Origin: Bog-473 sp963809715
GTDB lineage: Bacteria > Actinomycetota > Acidimicrobiia > Acidimicrobiales > RAAP-2
Assembly (NCBI GenBank): GCA_963809715.1
Contig: CAWEKO010000006.1
Location: forward strand, 248,001-312,000
Direction of reading: 5' to 3'
DNA length: 64,000 bases
Part shown: in pieces, positions 8,477 through 17,159 of the stretch
Position numbering within the stretch: the first letter of the stretch is position 1
Layout of the letters: each line of letters opens with the position of its first letter
The notes under the pieces: generated by a model
Told to the model about the DNA's origin: nothing
Seen by the model: the letters and a program-made list of their open reading frames with translations, nothing else
Databases searched by the model: none
Position numbers and translations under genes: made by a program

Positions 8477-10809
8477 GTCTCGGCGCCGTCCGGGTGCACT
8501 GCGATCACCCCGGCCGCGGCAAGTTCGGTAATCTCTGACGGCGAAAGCTTTGCCTCGAGCAAGATCCGGCGAGTGCTCTCACCCAGGACCTCCAACGCCC
8601 CGAGGTGAGCGGGAGTGGCCGAGAGATCGATAGCCGCACCGGTGTGCTCCACCGAACCGACTCCAGGCAGGTCGACCAGCTTGGTCATCGACGGAGCGAG
8701 TGAGTCCGGAATGTCATAGAGAAACTCCGCCCACGTGTGGTCGACGGCCACGCAGCTCACGTCCCGCTCCTGCAGGTCGTACTCCCATCGGGACGCAGTA
8801 CGGGTGGCGAAGGCGGTCGCGAGCGCATCGAAGAGGAGATCGGTGTCGCGCTCGTGGTAACCCCGTGGGAATCGTTCGGCCAGCGCCGGATCGACCGCGT
8901 CGGCCAAGCGCTCCCACTCGTCGTCCCGCGGGCAGGCCAGAAACACCCAGCCATCGCCCTTGGTCCGATACAAGCGGTACAGCGGATGCAGTCCGTACTG
9001 CCCGGGATCAGGCTCGGAGCGAGGAGGCTTGCCTTCGTAACTGAGAAAGTCGTCGGACATCAGGTAGGCCGCACTCGCCAGCATGGTGGTCTCGAGATAC
9101 TGGCTCTTGCCGGTTGCGTCGCGACGCCGCAGGCCGAGCAAGGCGGCAACCGCAACTCCGAGCAATGCGGAATGGTCGGCGGTCTGACGCTGCTGGGGTG
9201 GATTGCCCTGGCCGGCCTGGAGCATCTCGCCGCCGGCCATGGCCGAAATCACGGGATCGAAGGCCGGCCGGGAGGAGTCTGGACCGCTCGACCCGAATGC
9301 AGCCGCGTAGACGTAGACCAACCGCTCGTTGAGTCGGCTGAGCGTGGCGTAATCGACACCGAGCCGCTCGGGCACACCTGGACGGAAGTTGTGCACCAGG
9401 ACGTCGGCTTCCCCGATCAGCGCATGCAGGGCGGCCTGTCCGCGTGGGTCCTTGAGATTGATCGCCACCCGGTGCTTTCCTCGAGTGATGCGAACGAAGA
9501 GCTCGCCGCCGGTACGCATGACGGGGTCTCCGGCGACTGGTTCCACCTTGATCACGTCGGCCCCCAGGTCGGCCAGGAGACCTGGACCACCCGGCGCCGC
9601 GGCATACATGGCCAGGTCCAGGACACGGAGGTGGGAGAGCGAGCCTCCTTCCCTCGGGAGAGAGGACGTGGCGACGACCTGGTTGGGGCGGGGACGCCAG
9701 TCGAGTGAGTCTGGCTCCTCGCTGACCGGCGGACCCGGCCAGTGCCATTCGAGGTCACCGAAGCTGACGAGTGGCCCGATCTGGCGCATATTCCCGAGCA
9801 CGGGATCGACCACGGAGACCACGTGCCCGTTGTGGAGGATTTGCGGGTATGACATGTAGTCCTGGGTGCTCAGGAAGATGCCGTAAGCGGCGTCATGCTC
9901 GTCGAGAATGGAGATCCAATCGGACAAAGGCTTCTTGGCGTAGGCCTCATCGATGAGCACATTGAGCGCGTTGCGGTCGGCATCGGGCAGGGTCCAGACG
10001 CCTCCGGCAAAGCGAGGATCGGTGAAATAGGCATCGAGCTCGAGCGTGCGCATCAGGTTCTCGAAGATCCCGGGCCCAAAGCTGCCTGATTGGATCCACA
10101 GGCCATCGGAGCATTGGGCGATGCGATAGCCGGGCGAGTCGTTGTGGGGATCCCGACCCTGCATGAGGTTCATCTTCTGCGTCACCTCAGCGTCGGGGTG
10201 ACGTAGGCCACCGTACGAGTACACAAAGGTCGACTGGACGAGCGACGTCTCGACATGTTGCCCCTGCCCACTCAGGCCGCGGTGCTCCAATGCGGCGAGG
10301 ACGCCGATGAGGCCGAGCATGACCGCTCCAAATGTGCCCTTGGCGATGGCGTCGTAAATGGGACCATCGCTGCGGTAACCGTTCTGAATCAGGTATTGCC
10401 CGCACAGCGCAGCGACGACGCCTTCGTAGGCCTTGTAGTTGGCGTAGCGGCCGTCGGGCCCGAACCCGGTAATGGAGAGAAGGACCAGGCCCGGGTTGAG
10501 AGGGGACAGCTGCTCCCAACTCACCCCGAGCGTGGCCGCGGAGGCCGGCCGCATGTTCTCAACGACGACGTCGCATCCACTGGCCAGTTGGCGCACGAGC
10601 TCGCGTCCGTCCTCGCGATGCAGATCGATACTGCGAACCCGCTTGCCCCGATTCCATTGGCGGTAGGCCGCCACCTTGTCCAGAACCGCACCGCCAGGGG
10701 GCTCAATGCGCACGACATCGGCGCCGAAGTCAGCCAGGATCATTGAACACAGAGCGGCTGGCCCTGTGGTCAGATCAAGTACCCGGATGTCGCGGCAGGG
10801 CAAGGTCAT
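8473..10809 (-). CDS. tandem fused CaiB/BaiF CoA-transferase (two domains)
   Basis: 778 residues, about twice the family length. Domain 1 (about 1-385) begins IRVLDLTTGPAALCSMILADFGADVVRIEPPGG; domain 2 (about 395-775) begins LRVLDLAMYAAAPGGPGLLADLG and VIKVEPVAGD. Family III enzymes are normally interlocked dimers of identical chains; here the two halves are joined and diverged. The catalytic-Asp position reads HVETSL in domain 1 and YLETTML in domain 2, so Glu replaces Asp in both. Its ATG lies within the EthD gene stop (4-base overlap) and its stop within the thiolase-like start. Expected role: CoA activation of the pathway acid. Confidence 0.88.
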   Translation of the reverse strand: MTLPCRDIRVLDLTTGPAALCSMILADFGADVVRIEPPGGAVLDKVAAYRQWNRGKRVRSIDLHREDGRELVRQLASGCDVVVENMRPASAATLGVSWEQLSPLNPGLVLLSITGFGPDGRYANYKAYEGVVAALCGQYLIQNGYRSDGPIYDAIAKGTFGAVMLGLIGVLAALEHRGLSGQGQHVETSLVQSTFVYSYGGLRHPDAEVTQKMNLMQGRDPHNDSPGYRIAQCSDGLWIQSGSFGPGIFENLMRTLELDAYFTDPRFAGGVWTLPDADRNALNVLIDEAYAKKPLSDWISILDEHDAAYGIFLSTQDYMSYPQILHNGHVVSVVDPVLGNMRQIGPLVSFGDLEWHWPGPPVSEEPDSLDWRPRPNQVVATSSLPREGGSLSHLRVLDLAMYAAAPGGPGLLADLGADVIKVEPVAGDPVMRTGGELFVRITRGKHRVAINLKDPRGQAALHALIGEADVLVHNFRPGVPERLGVDYATLSRLNERLVYVYAAAFGSSGPDSSRPAFDPVISAMAGGEMLQAGQGNPPQQRQTADHSALLGVAVAALLGLRRRDATGKSQYLETTMLASAAYLMSDDFLSYEGKPPRSEPDPGQYGLHPLYRLYRTKGDGWVFLACPRDDEWERLADAVDPALAERFPRGYHERDTDLLFDALATAFATRTASRWEYDLQERDVSCVAVDHTWAEFLYDIPDSLAPSMTKLVDLPGVGSVEHTGAAIDLSATPAHLGALEVLGESTRRILLEAKLSPSEITELAAAGVIAVHPDGAET

Positions 10810-11195
10810 CGTTCTGACTCCCGCGGATGCTCCATGATCACGTGTTCTTCACCGAAGAAGATCGGAGAGTGCTCCAGATCGATGAATCGACGCTCGTCCT
10901 CTGCGAGCCGCTCCCAGGCCACGCGGCCCTCCGGGCTGGAGAAGGCGGCGTTGGCAGACTCGAGGTCCATGAACCAGGCCTCGGCCACCCCGTCGAAAGG
11001 CTCAGGCCCCCCTCGGGCCGCTCGGAGACCTCGATTCGCCTTGTCATTGACTGTGTGCACTTGTCGATAGGCGATCAGCCCGAGCACGTCGGCGACCTCA
11101 CGCACCAGTGGTGCGTGCACGTCCTTCCAGTACGTGGCGAACTCGGCATGAGTCATGCCGGATCGTCGCCGTAGGCAGAACGTGGATTTCAGCAT
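10806..11195 (-). CDS. EthD-domain protein
   Basis: 129 residues of the dimeric alpha+beta barrel EthD family: LRRRSGMTHAEFATYWKDVHAPLV is the classic N-terminal signature, and the C-terminal half has the FMDLESANAAF repeat. EthD was first found next to the P450 EthB of ether degradation, and such proteins accompany several oxidative pathways; the biochemical role is generally unclear. It is the first gene of the four-gene minus-strand operon (EthD, double CoA-transferase, thiolase-like, DUF35) controlled by operator site C. Confidence 0.88.
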   Translation of the reverse strand: MLKSTFCLRRRSGMTHAEFATYWKDVHAPLVREVADVLGLIAYRQVHTVNDKANRGLRAARGGPEPFDGVAEAWFMDLESANAAFSSPEGRVAWERLAEDERRFIDLEHSPIFFGEEHVIMEHPRESER

Positions 11196-11227
11196 CCGGA
11201 CTCAGTGTTCGTGAGGGTCTCAGACAT

Positions 11228-11248
11228 TTATGCCTATGATAGCTATAG
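11228..11248. promoter_or_regulatory. operator site C
   Basis: The third copy of the 21-bp pattern, best read on the minus strand (CTATAG, 9 bases, GCATAA). A -10-like TATCAT on the minus strand lies inside it. It is 33 bases upstream of the EthD start, so it should control the EthD operon. Confidence 0.6.
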
Positions 11249-11293
11249 TTCTGAGTACCAGCCACCCGACTGCTGCTTCTGCCAGACCCCGGA

Positions 11294-11722
11294 TCAGGGA
11301 TCGAGCCCGATGAGGACGACGCTCAACGTGCACCCCTCGCTCCCGGCGTGCCAACTGTGAGCCACCCCAGGGATGAGCACGAGATCGCCTGGGACCAGGT
11401 CGATCGACCCATTGTCCAAGCCGAGCGAAACCTGTCCCTCGAGAACGGTGTCGCAGTCGATCGTGTCCGTACGATGGATCCCGAAGGTGGCCCCTGGGTC
11501 GTGCCGCACGAATCGCCATGAAATCTCACCCGGACCACACGGGAGTGGCCGGAGTTCTCCGGCGCGCGACCGAGTGGCCAAGGCGTCCTGGACTTCGGCG
11601 GAGTTCCAGACCTCTGATGCGATGAGGCCGGTGTCAGCCTGAGGGTTTGCGCTGCCGAGCTCCTCGACCCGCTGTACCTCCGACAGCCCCTCGGCGTCGG
11701 CACCGGTCACGATGAGCCGCAT
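11294..11722 (-). CDS. cupin-domain protein
   Basis: 142 residues. The C-terminal half is a single cupin barrel with GATFGIHRTDTIDCDTVLEG and the second motif PGDLVLIPGVAHSWHAG; His and Glu positions for a metal are partly kept. The N-terminal ~50 residues (MRLIVTGADAEG) resemble those of small cupins found next to catabolic genes. A role as ligand-binding or isomerase protein is plausible but not shown. The gene has its own promoter with operator site D. Confidence 0.82.
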   Translation of the reverse strand: MRLIVTGADAEGLSEVQRVEELGSANPQADTGLIASEVWNSAEVQDALATRSRAGELRPLPCGPGEISWRFVRHDPGATFGIHRTDTIDCDTVLEGQVSLGLDNGSIDLVPGDLVLIPGVAHSWHAGSEGCTLSVVLIGLDP

Positions 11723-11780
11723 GGCCTGCCTCCAGTCTGGATCCCGTTCCGTCGGGCAGGGGAACCGACAATCGGGTTAT

Positions 11781-11801
11781 TCATACCAATCATCAGTATA
11801 G
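11781..11801. promoter_or_regulatory. operator site D
   Basis: The fourth 21-bp site. Read on the minus strand it starts CTATAC and ends GGTATGA, agreeing with the other three at all invariant positions. It lies about 59 bases upstream of the cupin start, with -10-like TATACT on the minus strand. Confidence 0.55.
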
Positions 11802-11846
11802 ATACGTGGGGTGCTGCCTGCCGGACGCACTGGTCGACGGTGCGCC

Positions 11847-12029
11847 ATGACCGATGTTCCCGATAGGTGGGGGACAGTGGAACGGTTCGTTTCGCCCGAG
11901 ACGTACAGCCTCAAGCACCGCCGGCTGTCCATGGAGGTCAACGACCAGGCTCCGGCGGAACTGATGCAGACTCTGGTCCCGCACTTGGCCGAGTTGGCTT
12001 CGTCGCCGCCGACTGACATCGTCCCGTAG
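11847..12029 (+). CDS. small hypothetical ORF (60 residues)
   Basis: The ATG begins MTDVPDRWGTVERF and the frame ends PPTDIVP. It is hydrophilic, has no recognisable domain and no clear ribosome site (GTGCGCC precedes it). It would be divergent from the cupin gene and could share operator site D. It may be a real short gene or the start of a gene cut off by the tRNA-associated rearrangement immediately downstream at 12044. I do not recognise it. Confidence 0.25.
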   Translation: MTDVPDRWGTVERFVSPETYSLKHRRLSMEVNDQAPAELMQTLVPHLAELASSPPTDIVP

Positions 12030-12043
12030 GAACGCAATTTTGA

Positions 12044-12093
12044 GAGCGGAATTCGGGATTCGAACCCGAGACCCTCGCCTTGGCCAGGTGGTG
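12044..12093 (-). pseudogene. 3' fragment of a tRNA-Gly(GCC)-like gene
   Basis: Read on the minus strand there is a T-arm (CGGGTTCGAATCCCG), a 3' acceptor strand ending TTCCGC, and before these an anticodon-arm-like CCTGGCCAAGG. Actinobacterial tRNA-Gly(GCC) has CCTTGCCAAGG at that place, so U33 has mutated to G and the stem is damaged. The 5' half is absent. This looks like an old attachment-site copy or a broken tRNA. Confidence 0.45.
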
Positions 12094-12541
12094 GTTTTGT
12101 CTTCTTATGTGCCGTCCGTCCCCGGAGTGCGATTCTGTCCACGCAGTTTCCACCCCGTCCATTTGCTTCGCCCCTGTAGTAGAGCGCTCTGCTACCGGTG
12201 AATTCTGAGATGTCCCACACGCCCGCGCCACAGAAGCAGGTGTCTTGACGAAGTGTCAGGTCGGGGGCCGGCTGCGCTGGCGAAGCCTTCGCGGTATGAG
12301 TCGCCGATTCAGCTACCACCGAAGACATGACCCGCGGTATCACTGAACGTCGAAACGGCGAATGTCGACTGCCAGGCTCGGTCCAACTCGAAGGACCATT
12401 CCCTCACCGTCACCACTAGGCGCAAATGCACTTCCCATCGCTTCCCGCTAATTTCGGGCCATGCGCCCAGGAGGACCAAGCGGAGCCGGCAATGCCATTC
12501 GCCGAGCTCAAGCCGTGACTCGCCAGGCCCGTTCCAATGGA
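12094..12541. other. non-coding stretch, nothing recognised
   Basis: No reading frame with family resemblance, no clear promoter, terminator or structured RNA is seen between the tRNA-like fragment and the amine oxidase gene. An in-frame upstream ATG at 12461 could add 27 Arg-rich residues to the oxidase. Confidence 0.4.
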
Positions 12542-14107
12542 ATGTCAGTTCTCGAAGCCGACCAGATGCTTGCCGGCCGCTTCTCTCGCCGCAATCTTCT
12601 CGGGTACGGCGCCGCTGTCGCCGTCGCACTACCGACGCTCAATTCCAGGGGAACCGCGAGTGCGGCTACACCCTTACGTTCCGAGCCTCGGATTGTGGTC
12701 GTCGGCGCAGGCATCGCTGGTCTTGGCTGCGCGTACCGCCTCTGGACCAAGTACGGAAGGCATGTCGATGTTTACGAGTACAACTCGACACCGGGTGGGC
12801 GGATCCGGACTCTTCGCAACTACTTTGCCGACGGTCAGCTGATCGAGGAGCACGCGGAGTTCATCAATCCCGAGCACACCACCACCCTTGCCCTTGCCAA
12901 GGGCTTCGGACTTACTCTGGACAACACGGACGCCTACCCGCCGGGTACTCATCCCAACCGAGAGCAACTCAGCTTCTACGGACAACCTTGGTCACAGGCG
13001 GCCCTCAATCAGGACTGGCATGACTGGGCATGGGAGCTCTTTCATAAGGCCGCGTTCGAAACGGCGCCCTGGCCGCAGCTCTACAACAGACATAACCCAG
13101 GCGGGCAGAAATTCGACCGGATGTCGGTGTCGGAATGGATCGAGACCTATATTCCTGGCGGATTGTCCTCGGACTTCGGCGCCCTCTGCGTCTCCGCCGT
13201 GCTCGACGAGTTTGGTGGTGATCCGGACCTTCAGTCGGCGCTCAATCTCGTGTACCTGCTGGGTCAGGACGCCACCAAACAAAGTGGTGCGCAACCCAAG
13301 GACCGTCCCGCACTCGGTGGGGCCAACGAGAAATGGCATATCCATGGCGGCAACGACCAGCTGATCTCCGGAATCCTCGACCGGCTGCCCTCAGGAGTCC
13401 TCCATCTCGAACAAAGACTCGTTGCGGTGAGAGCGTCAGGCAGTGGTTTCAAATGCACGTTCGAGTGCGGGTCCTCCACCCATGACGTGCTCGCTGATCA
13501 CGTGGTGCTCGCCCTTCCCTTCACCACCTTGCGCCAAGTGGACCTTGAGGGCGTCACCATCAACCCGCTTCACCTCCAGGCCATCGAGCAGGAGCCGCTC
13601 GGCACGAACTCGAAGTTTTTCCTCCAGTTCGACGAGCGCGTGTGGAACGACCCCGACCGCGCCACTGGGAACTGCTACTGCGATGGTGTTGTCCAGGGTG
13701 GGTGGGATGCCACGGACTACCAGCCCGGCACCGCGGGAATCCTTGCTGCCCTGCCCGGCGGCCAATCTGCCCAGAATTGGGGCGGCACGTACCGCTTGAG
13801 CAACTACGTCGGGCAACCCCCTCCCGCAATGATCGACGCCTTTCTCGGTGAGTTCAATACCCTGTTTCCCGGTGTGAACGCGGCGTTCAATGGCCAATCG
13901 TATTTCGTCTGGTCGCCGGGAGATCCACATATTCTCGGCGCGTACTCGTACCTCAAGGTCGGTCAATACACAGCGTTCAATGGCATACAAGGACAACGCG
14001 AGGCAAACCTCCATTTTGCGGGCGAGCACACCTCGGTCAACTTTCAGGGTTACATCGAAGGTGGACTCCGTAGTGGCTATCGGTGCGCAGACGAGATCGC
14101 CACGTGA
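12542..14107 (+). CDS. flavin-containing amine oxidase, Tat-exported
   Basis: About 521 residues. The N-terminus has a twin-arginine signal (FSRRNLLGYGAAVAVALP), followed by the FAD dinucleotide fold VVVGAGIAGLGCAYRL and the GGRIRTLR segment of the monoamine-oxidase family. The C-terminal FAD motif is LHFAGEHTS...GYIEGGLRSGYR. It should oxidise an amine or amino acid outside the membrane, giving aldehyde or keto acid plus peroxide. ATG 12542 is preferred because it places the RR motif close to the start, but no Shine-Dalgarno is visible. It stands alone, with decayed DNA on both sides. Confidence 0.9.
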   Translation: MSVLEADQMLAGRFSRRNLLGYGAAVAVALPTLNSRGTASAATPLRSEPRIVVVGAGIAGLGCAYRLWTKYGRHVDVYEYNSTPGGRIRTLRNYFADGQLIEEHAEFINPEHTTTLALAKGFGLTLDNTDAYPPGTHPNREQLSFYGQPWSQAALNQDWHDWAWELFHKAAFETAPWPQLYNRHNPGGQKFDRMSVSEWIETYIPGGLSSDFGALCVSAVLDEFGGDPDLQSALNLVYLLGQDATKQSGAQPKDRPALGGANEKWHIHGGNDQLISGILDRLPSGVLHLEQRLVAVRASGSGFKCTFECGSSTHDVLADHVVLALPFTTLRQVDLEGVTINPLHLQAIEQEPLGTNSKFFLQFDERVWNDPDRATGNCYCDGVVQGGWDATDYQPGTAGILAALPGGQSAQNWGGTYRLSNYVGQPPPAMIDAFLGEFNTLFPGVNAAFNGQSYFVWSPGDPHILGAYSYLKVGQYTAFNGIQGQREANLHFAGEHTSVNFQGYIEGGLRSGYRCADEIAT

Positions 14108-14246
14108 TGATTTGGCCAGATCGCCCGAATTCAGCTGCTTCGGATCTTTCGCCGGAGTGGTAGCAACCAGATTTGCCGTCGTCGGACTTTCCGAATCGCT
14201 TCGCTTCGCATTGAGTTCGCCGCCGACAATATCGGAGTCAGTGTGT

Positions 14247-14372
14247 TGTGCCCACGCCCTCGAAGAACTGGATGGTCGCTATGGCGGCGTTACCAACTAT
14301 CTGCAAGGACCCGCTGGGATGCGGCGCGACAATATCGACAAGCTTCGTCACCGTCTTCTTGAACGGGCCTAG
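14247..14372 (+). pseudogene. C-terminal remnant of a tyrosine/serine phosphatase gene
   Basis: The last 40 codons before the stop at 14372 read AHALEELDGRYGGVTNYL, then GMRRDNIDKLRHRLLE. This pattern, a helix with RYGGVxxYL followed by an LRxRLLE helix, is the C-terminal end of bacterial tyrosine-protein phosphatases of the MptpB type. The catalytic Cys-x5-Arg loop and everything before it is missing. The rest of 14108-14490 shows nothing else. Confidence 0.4.
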
Positions 14373-14508
14373 ATCTGTCCTCGGTGTTCGGCTGGCATTG
14401 CGTCGTCGCTTCCGAATGGTGAACGGTGTAGGGGTTCCAGTCCAACGATCCTTGACATAGGGTCTGTCGTCGCCGGCTGCCGGAGGCCCGGTGGCGAAGG
14501 GGGTCGAC

Positions 14509-16119
14509 ATGCGGGAGCGCACCAACGAGGTCGAGGTCGAGCGGGACGTCAAGGTCACGGTGTCGGATGGGACGGTGCTGCTGGCCGACGTCTACCACCC
14601 AGTGGGCATCGATGACGCCCCCACCCTCTTGGAACGTACGCCGTACGGCAGGGCCAACTTCGCCTCGGCCATGGGCCCGGAGTTCGCTGCCCGCGGCTAC
14701 CGCTACGTCCTGCAGGCGTGCCGGGGCACGGACGGGTCGGGTGGTACACACAGCTACTTCGCCGAAGCGGGGGACGGGCGCGCCACAGCGGACTGGATCG
14801 CCTCCCAGCCCTGGTTCAACGGCCGCATGGGCAGCTTCGGCGCTAGTTACATGGGCTTCACCCAGTGGGCGCTGGCCTCCACCGAGCCGCCGTACCTCAA
14901 GGCCATGGCCGTCGCCCTGTCGACCTCGGTGCGGGCTTACTCGTGGTACCCGGGAGGTTCGCTGGCCCTCGAGGTGATCATCCCCTGGGACGCAGGCGCC
15001 ACCCAGTTCAACAAACAGGCCAACGCCATCCCCACCACAGACATCTCCCCCGAGGGCATCGAGCAGCGCATGGCCGAGCTCAAGGCGGGGTTCGACCAAT
15101 TGCCACTCGGTGAGGTGATCCAACGGCTCACCGGCGTCGACCTGCCGCTCTACCGCGACCAGCTTGCTCACGGCGGCGCCGGTGATGCCTTTTGGGATCC
15201 GGTGAACTTCCGCCCCCTGCTGGCGGAATGGACGGTGCCGACCCTGCTCGTCGACGGCTGGCACGATTACCCGCTGCCCGGCGTGGTGGAGGACTACGCC
15301 GTCCTGCGCGCCTCGCCGGCCCCCGTGCATCTGCGCATCGGTGCCGGCGGACACCTGGGCGGGGGCGGGGAGGGCGGCATGACCGACGCCCCACTGGAGT
15401 GGTTCGACACCTGGTTGCTCGGTCGGGAGGGACTGCTCGGCCCGACCCCGGTAAAGGTCCACGTGCAAGGCGAAGGCGGCCGCTGGCGCGACCTGCCTGA
15501 CTGGCCTCCTCCCTCAGCTCCGACCCGCTGGTACCTCCATGCCGGGGGTCACCTTTCGCCCATAGAGCCGGAGGCACCGTCGGAGCCCGACCACTATCGC
15601 TACGACCCCGCCGACCCGACGCCGTCGATGGGCGGCATCGGCATGCTCACCGGCGGCACCGTGGACAACCGGCCTCTCGAGGCTCGCCCCGACGTCCTCG
15701 TCTACACCTCCAACGAGCTGGGCGAGCCGCTCGAGCTCGTCGGTCCGGTGGAGGCGGAGCTGCACGTGGGCTCGAGCCTGGACCACACAGACTTCTTCGT
15801 CCGGGTGTGCGACGTGTCACCCGACGGCCGGTCCGTCAACGTGTGCGACGGACTGCAGCGCTTCGACCCAGCGTCCATCCACCGGAACCCGGACGGGACG
15901 TTCACGGCGGCGGTGGCCCTCTGGCCCGTCGGTCACACCTTTGCCACCGGTCACCGCCTACGGGTCCAGGTCTCCAGTGGCGCCCATCCCGTCTACGCCC
16001 GCAATCTCGGCACCGGAGAGACACCTGCCACGGCCACCACCCTGCGGACCGCCGAGCAGGACGTGTACCACGAGCCGGGCCGGCTGTCCTGGGTGACTCT
16101 CCCGCACTTCTCGGGCTGA
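14509..16119 (+). CDS. CocE/NonD-family hydrolase (S15 X-Pro dipeptidyl-peptidase fold)
   Basis: About 536 residues in two parts: an alpha/beta hydrolase domain and a C-terminal jelly-roll (from about residue 320) typical of cocaine-esterase-like proteins. Ser is in GSFGASYMGF, Asp in LLVDGWHDY and His in GAGGHLGG. Early landmarks are DGTVLLADVYHP and LLERTPYGR. No signal peptide is seen. Family members hydrolyse esters or amides; the substrate is unknown. ATG 14509 has AAGGGGG five bases upstream; an in-frame GTG at 14491 with GGAGG four bases upstream is an alternative start. Confidence 0.9.
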   Translation: MRERTNEVEVERDVKVTVSDGTVLLADVYHPVGIDDAPTLLERTPYGRANFASAMGPEFAARGYRYVLQACRGTDGSGGTHSYFAEAGDGRATADWIASQPWFNGRMGSFGASYMGFTQWALASTEPPYLKAMAVALSTSVRAYSWYPGGSLALEVIIPWDAGATQFNKQANAIPTTDISPEGIEQRMAELKAGFDQLPLGEVIQRLTGVDLPLYRDQLAHGGAGDAFWDPVNFRPLLAEWTVPTLLVDGWHDYPLPGVVEDYAVLRASPAPVHLRIGAGGHLGGGGEGGMTDAPLEWFDTWLLGREGLLGPTPVKVHVQGEGGRWRDLPDWPPPSAPTRWYLHAGGHLSPIEPEAPSEPDHYRYDPADPTPSMGGIGMLTGGTVDNRPLEARPDVLVYTSNELGEPLELVGPVEAELHVGSSLDHTDFFVRVCDVSPDGRSVNVCDGLQRFDPASIHRNPDGTFTAAVALWPVGHTFATGHRLRVQVSSGAHPVYARNLGTGETPATATTLRTAEQDVYHEPGRLSWVTLPHFSG

Positions 16120-16305
16120 CATCCCGGGACGCCCAGGCGCACGCGTACCCAACAGCACCCGACCTCGCTATGTGCGAAATCACCTGGCTCTTGAGCGACC
16201 TTCCCTCTAGGGCGATTCTACCGAGCTGCCGGGTTCTTTCGCGATGAAACCCGATTCCGACAGGAGGTCTAAACACCTTTCGCCGGAAGGAGATTCGAGG
16301 GGTCT

Positions 16306-16613
16306 GTGAGATCCGACGAAACTGCGGCTGTGGACGAATCATCCGTCGATCCGGACCCCCTCACGCAGTTGTCCCGGTGGCTCGAGGTTGCGTGCGAAGC
16401 CGGCGAACCGTGCCAGAGGCGATGGCCGAAGCCATGGCCACGACCAGCGGACGTCCATCCTCGAGAAGGGTGCTGCTCCGAGACATCGGTCATCGAGGTC
16501 TCGTTTTCTACACCGACCGGGATAGCGACAAGGGCAAGGAATTGAATGCGAATCCATTTGCCGCTGCCCTCTTCCATCGATTGGGTGGCGGAGGGGGACC
16601 TGTTGGCACTTGA
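16306..16613 (+). pseudogene. frameshifted, truncated pdxH-like (pyridoxamine-phosphate oxidase) gene
   Basis: In one frame from 16306 comes ESSVDPDPLTQLSRWLEVACEAGEP, the PdxH N-terminus. Around 16400 it shifts to the next frame, giving PEAMAEAMATTSGRPSSRRVLLR, then GLVFYTDRDSDKGKELNANP and AAALFHRL, the FMN-binding middle of PdxH. The C-terminal half with the WRLDRL-type end is absent. The single shift plus truncation mark a dead copy; a functional pdxH would have to be elsewhere. The remaining parts of 16120-16690 show nothing. Confidence 0.65.
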
Positions 16614-16690
16614 AAGGTTGGGGCTTCGGCGCTCCCCATCGCCCGCATGTGGGCAGGCTGACTCGCCGGAGATCGAAATCGGCAGGTGGG

Positions 16691-17056
16691 TCAGTCTCGA
16701 AGCGACTGACCGTCGACGGTCACCTCGGTGCGGTCGGGGTAGAAAGACAACATCCCTCTCACATCGGCAGCCTGAGCCGTCGGCGTCTCGTAGCTCCACA
16801 CGATGCCGTCGTGGATCTCTCCGTCGATGTCGAGAGACCAATATGACGCCTCACCCTTGAATGGACAGTGGGTATGGAACGTCGTGGGTCTCAGGAGGTC
16901 CGTCTGCACGTCGTCTGGCGGCAGGTAATAGCGGGAGGGCAGCCCGGTCTCGTCGAGCTTCATCGCCCGGTCGGTGGTGGCAAGCAGTCGGCCGCCAAAC
17001 CGGACTTCCACATGAGCCGCGGTTGGGACGATGTTGATCGTATGGCCAGGCGTCAT
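16691..17056 (-). CDS. DUF427 protein
   Basis: 121-residue member of the DUF427 family. Landmarks are the strand VEVRFGGRLLATTDRAMKLDE, PSRYYLPPDDV, the HCPFKGEASYWSL core and VVWSY-like VWSYETP near the end. The family has a compact beta-rich fold with no firmly established biochemical role. It has the family's normal length and looks intact. The next gene starts divergently about 100 bases away. Confidence 0.9.
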   Translation of the reverse strand: MTPGHTINIVPTAAHVEVRFGGRLLATTDRAMKLDETGLPSRYYLPPDDVQTDLLRPTTFHTHCPFKGEASYWSLDIDGEIHDGIVWSYETPTAQAADVRGMLSFYPDRTEVTVDGQSLRD

Positions 17057-17159
17057 GACGCGAGGCTACCGGTGGGTCGCCGCTCCAGGTGACGCCCACA
17101 GCCGGCGAACTGGGCCAGGGTGGGGCAACATGAGTCAGCCTCAAAGGAGGGCGGGGGTT

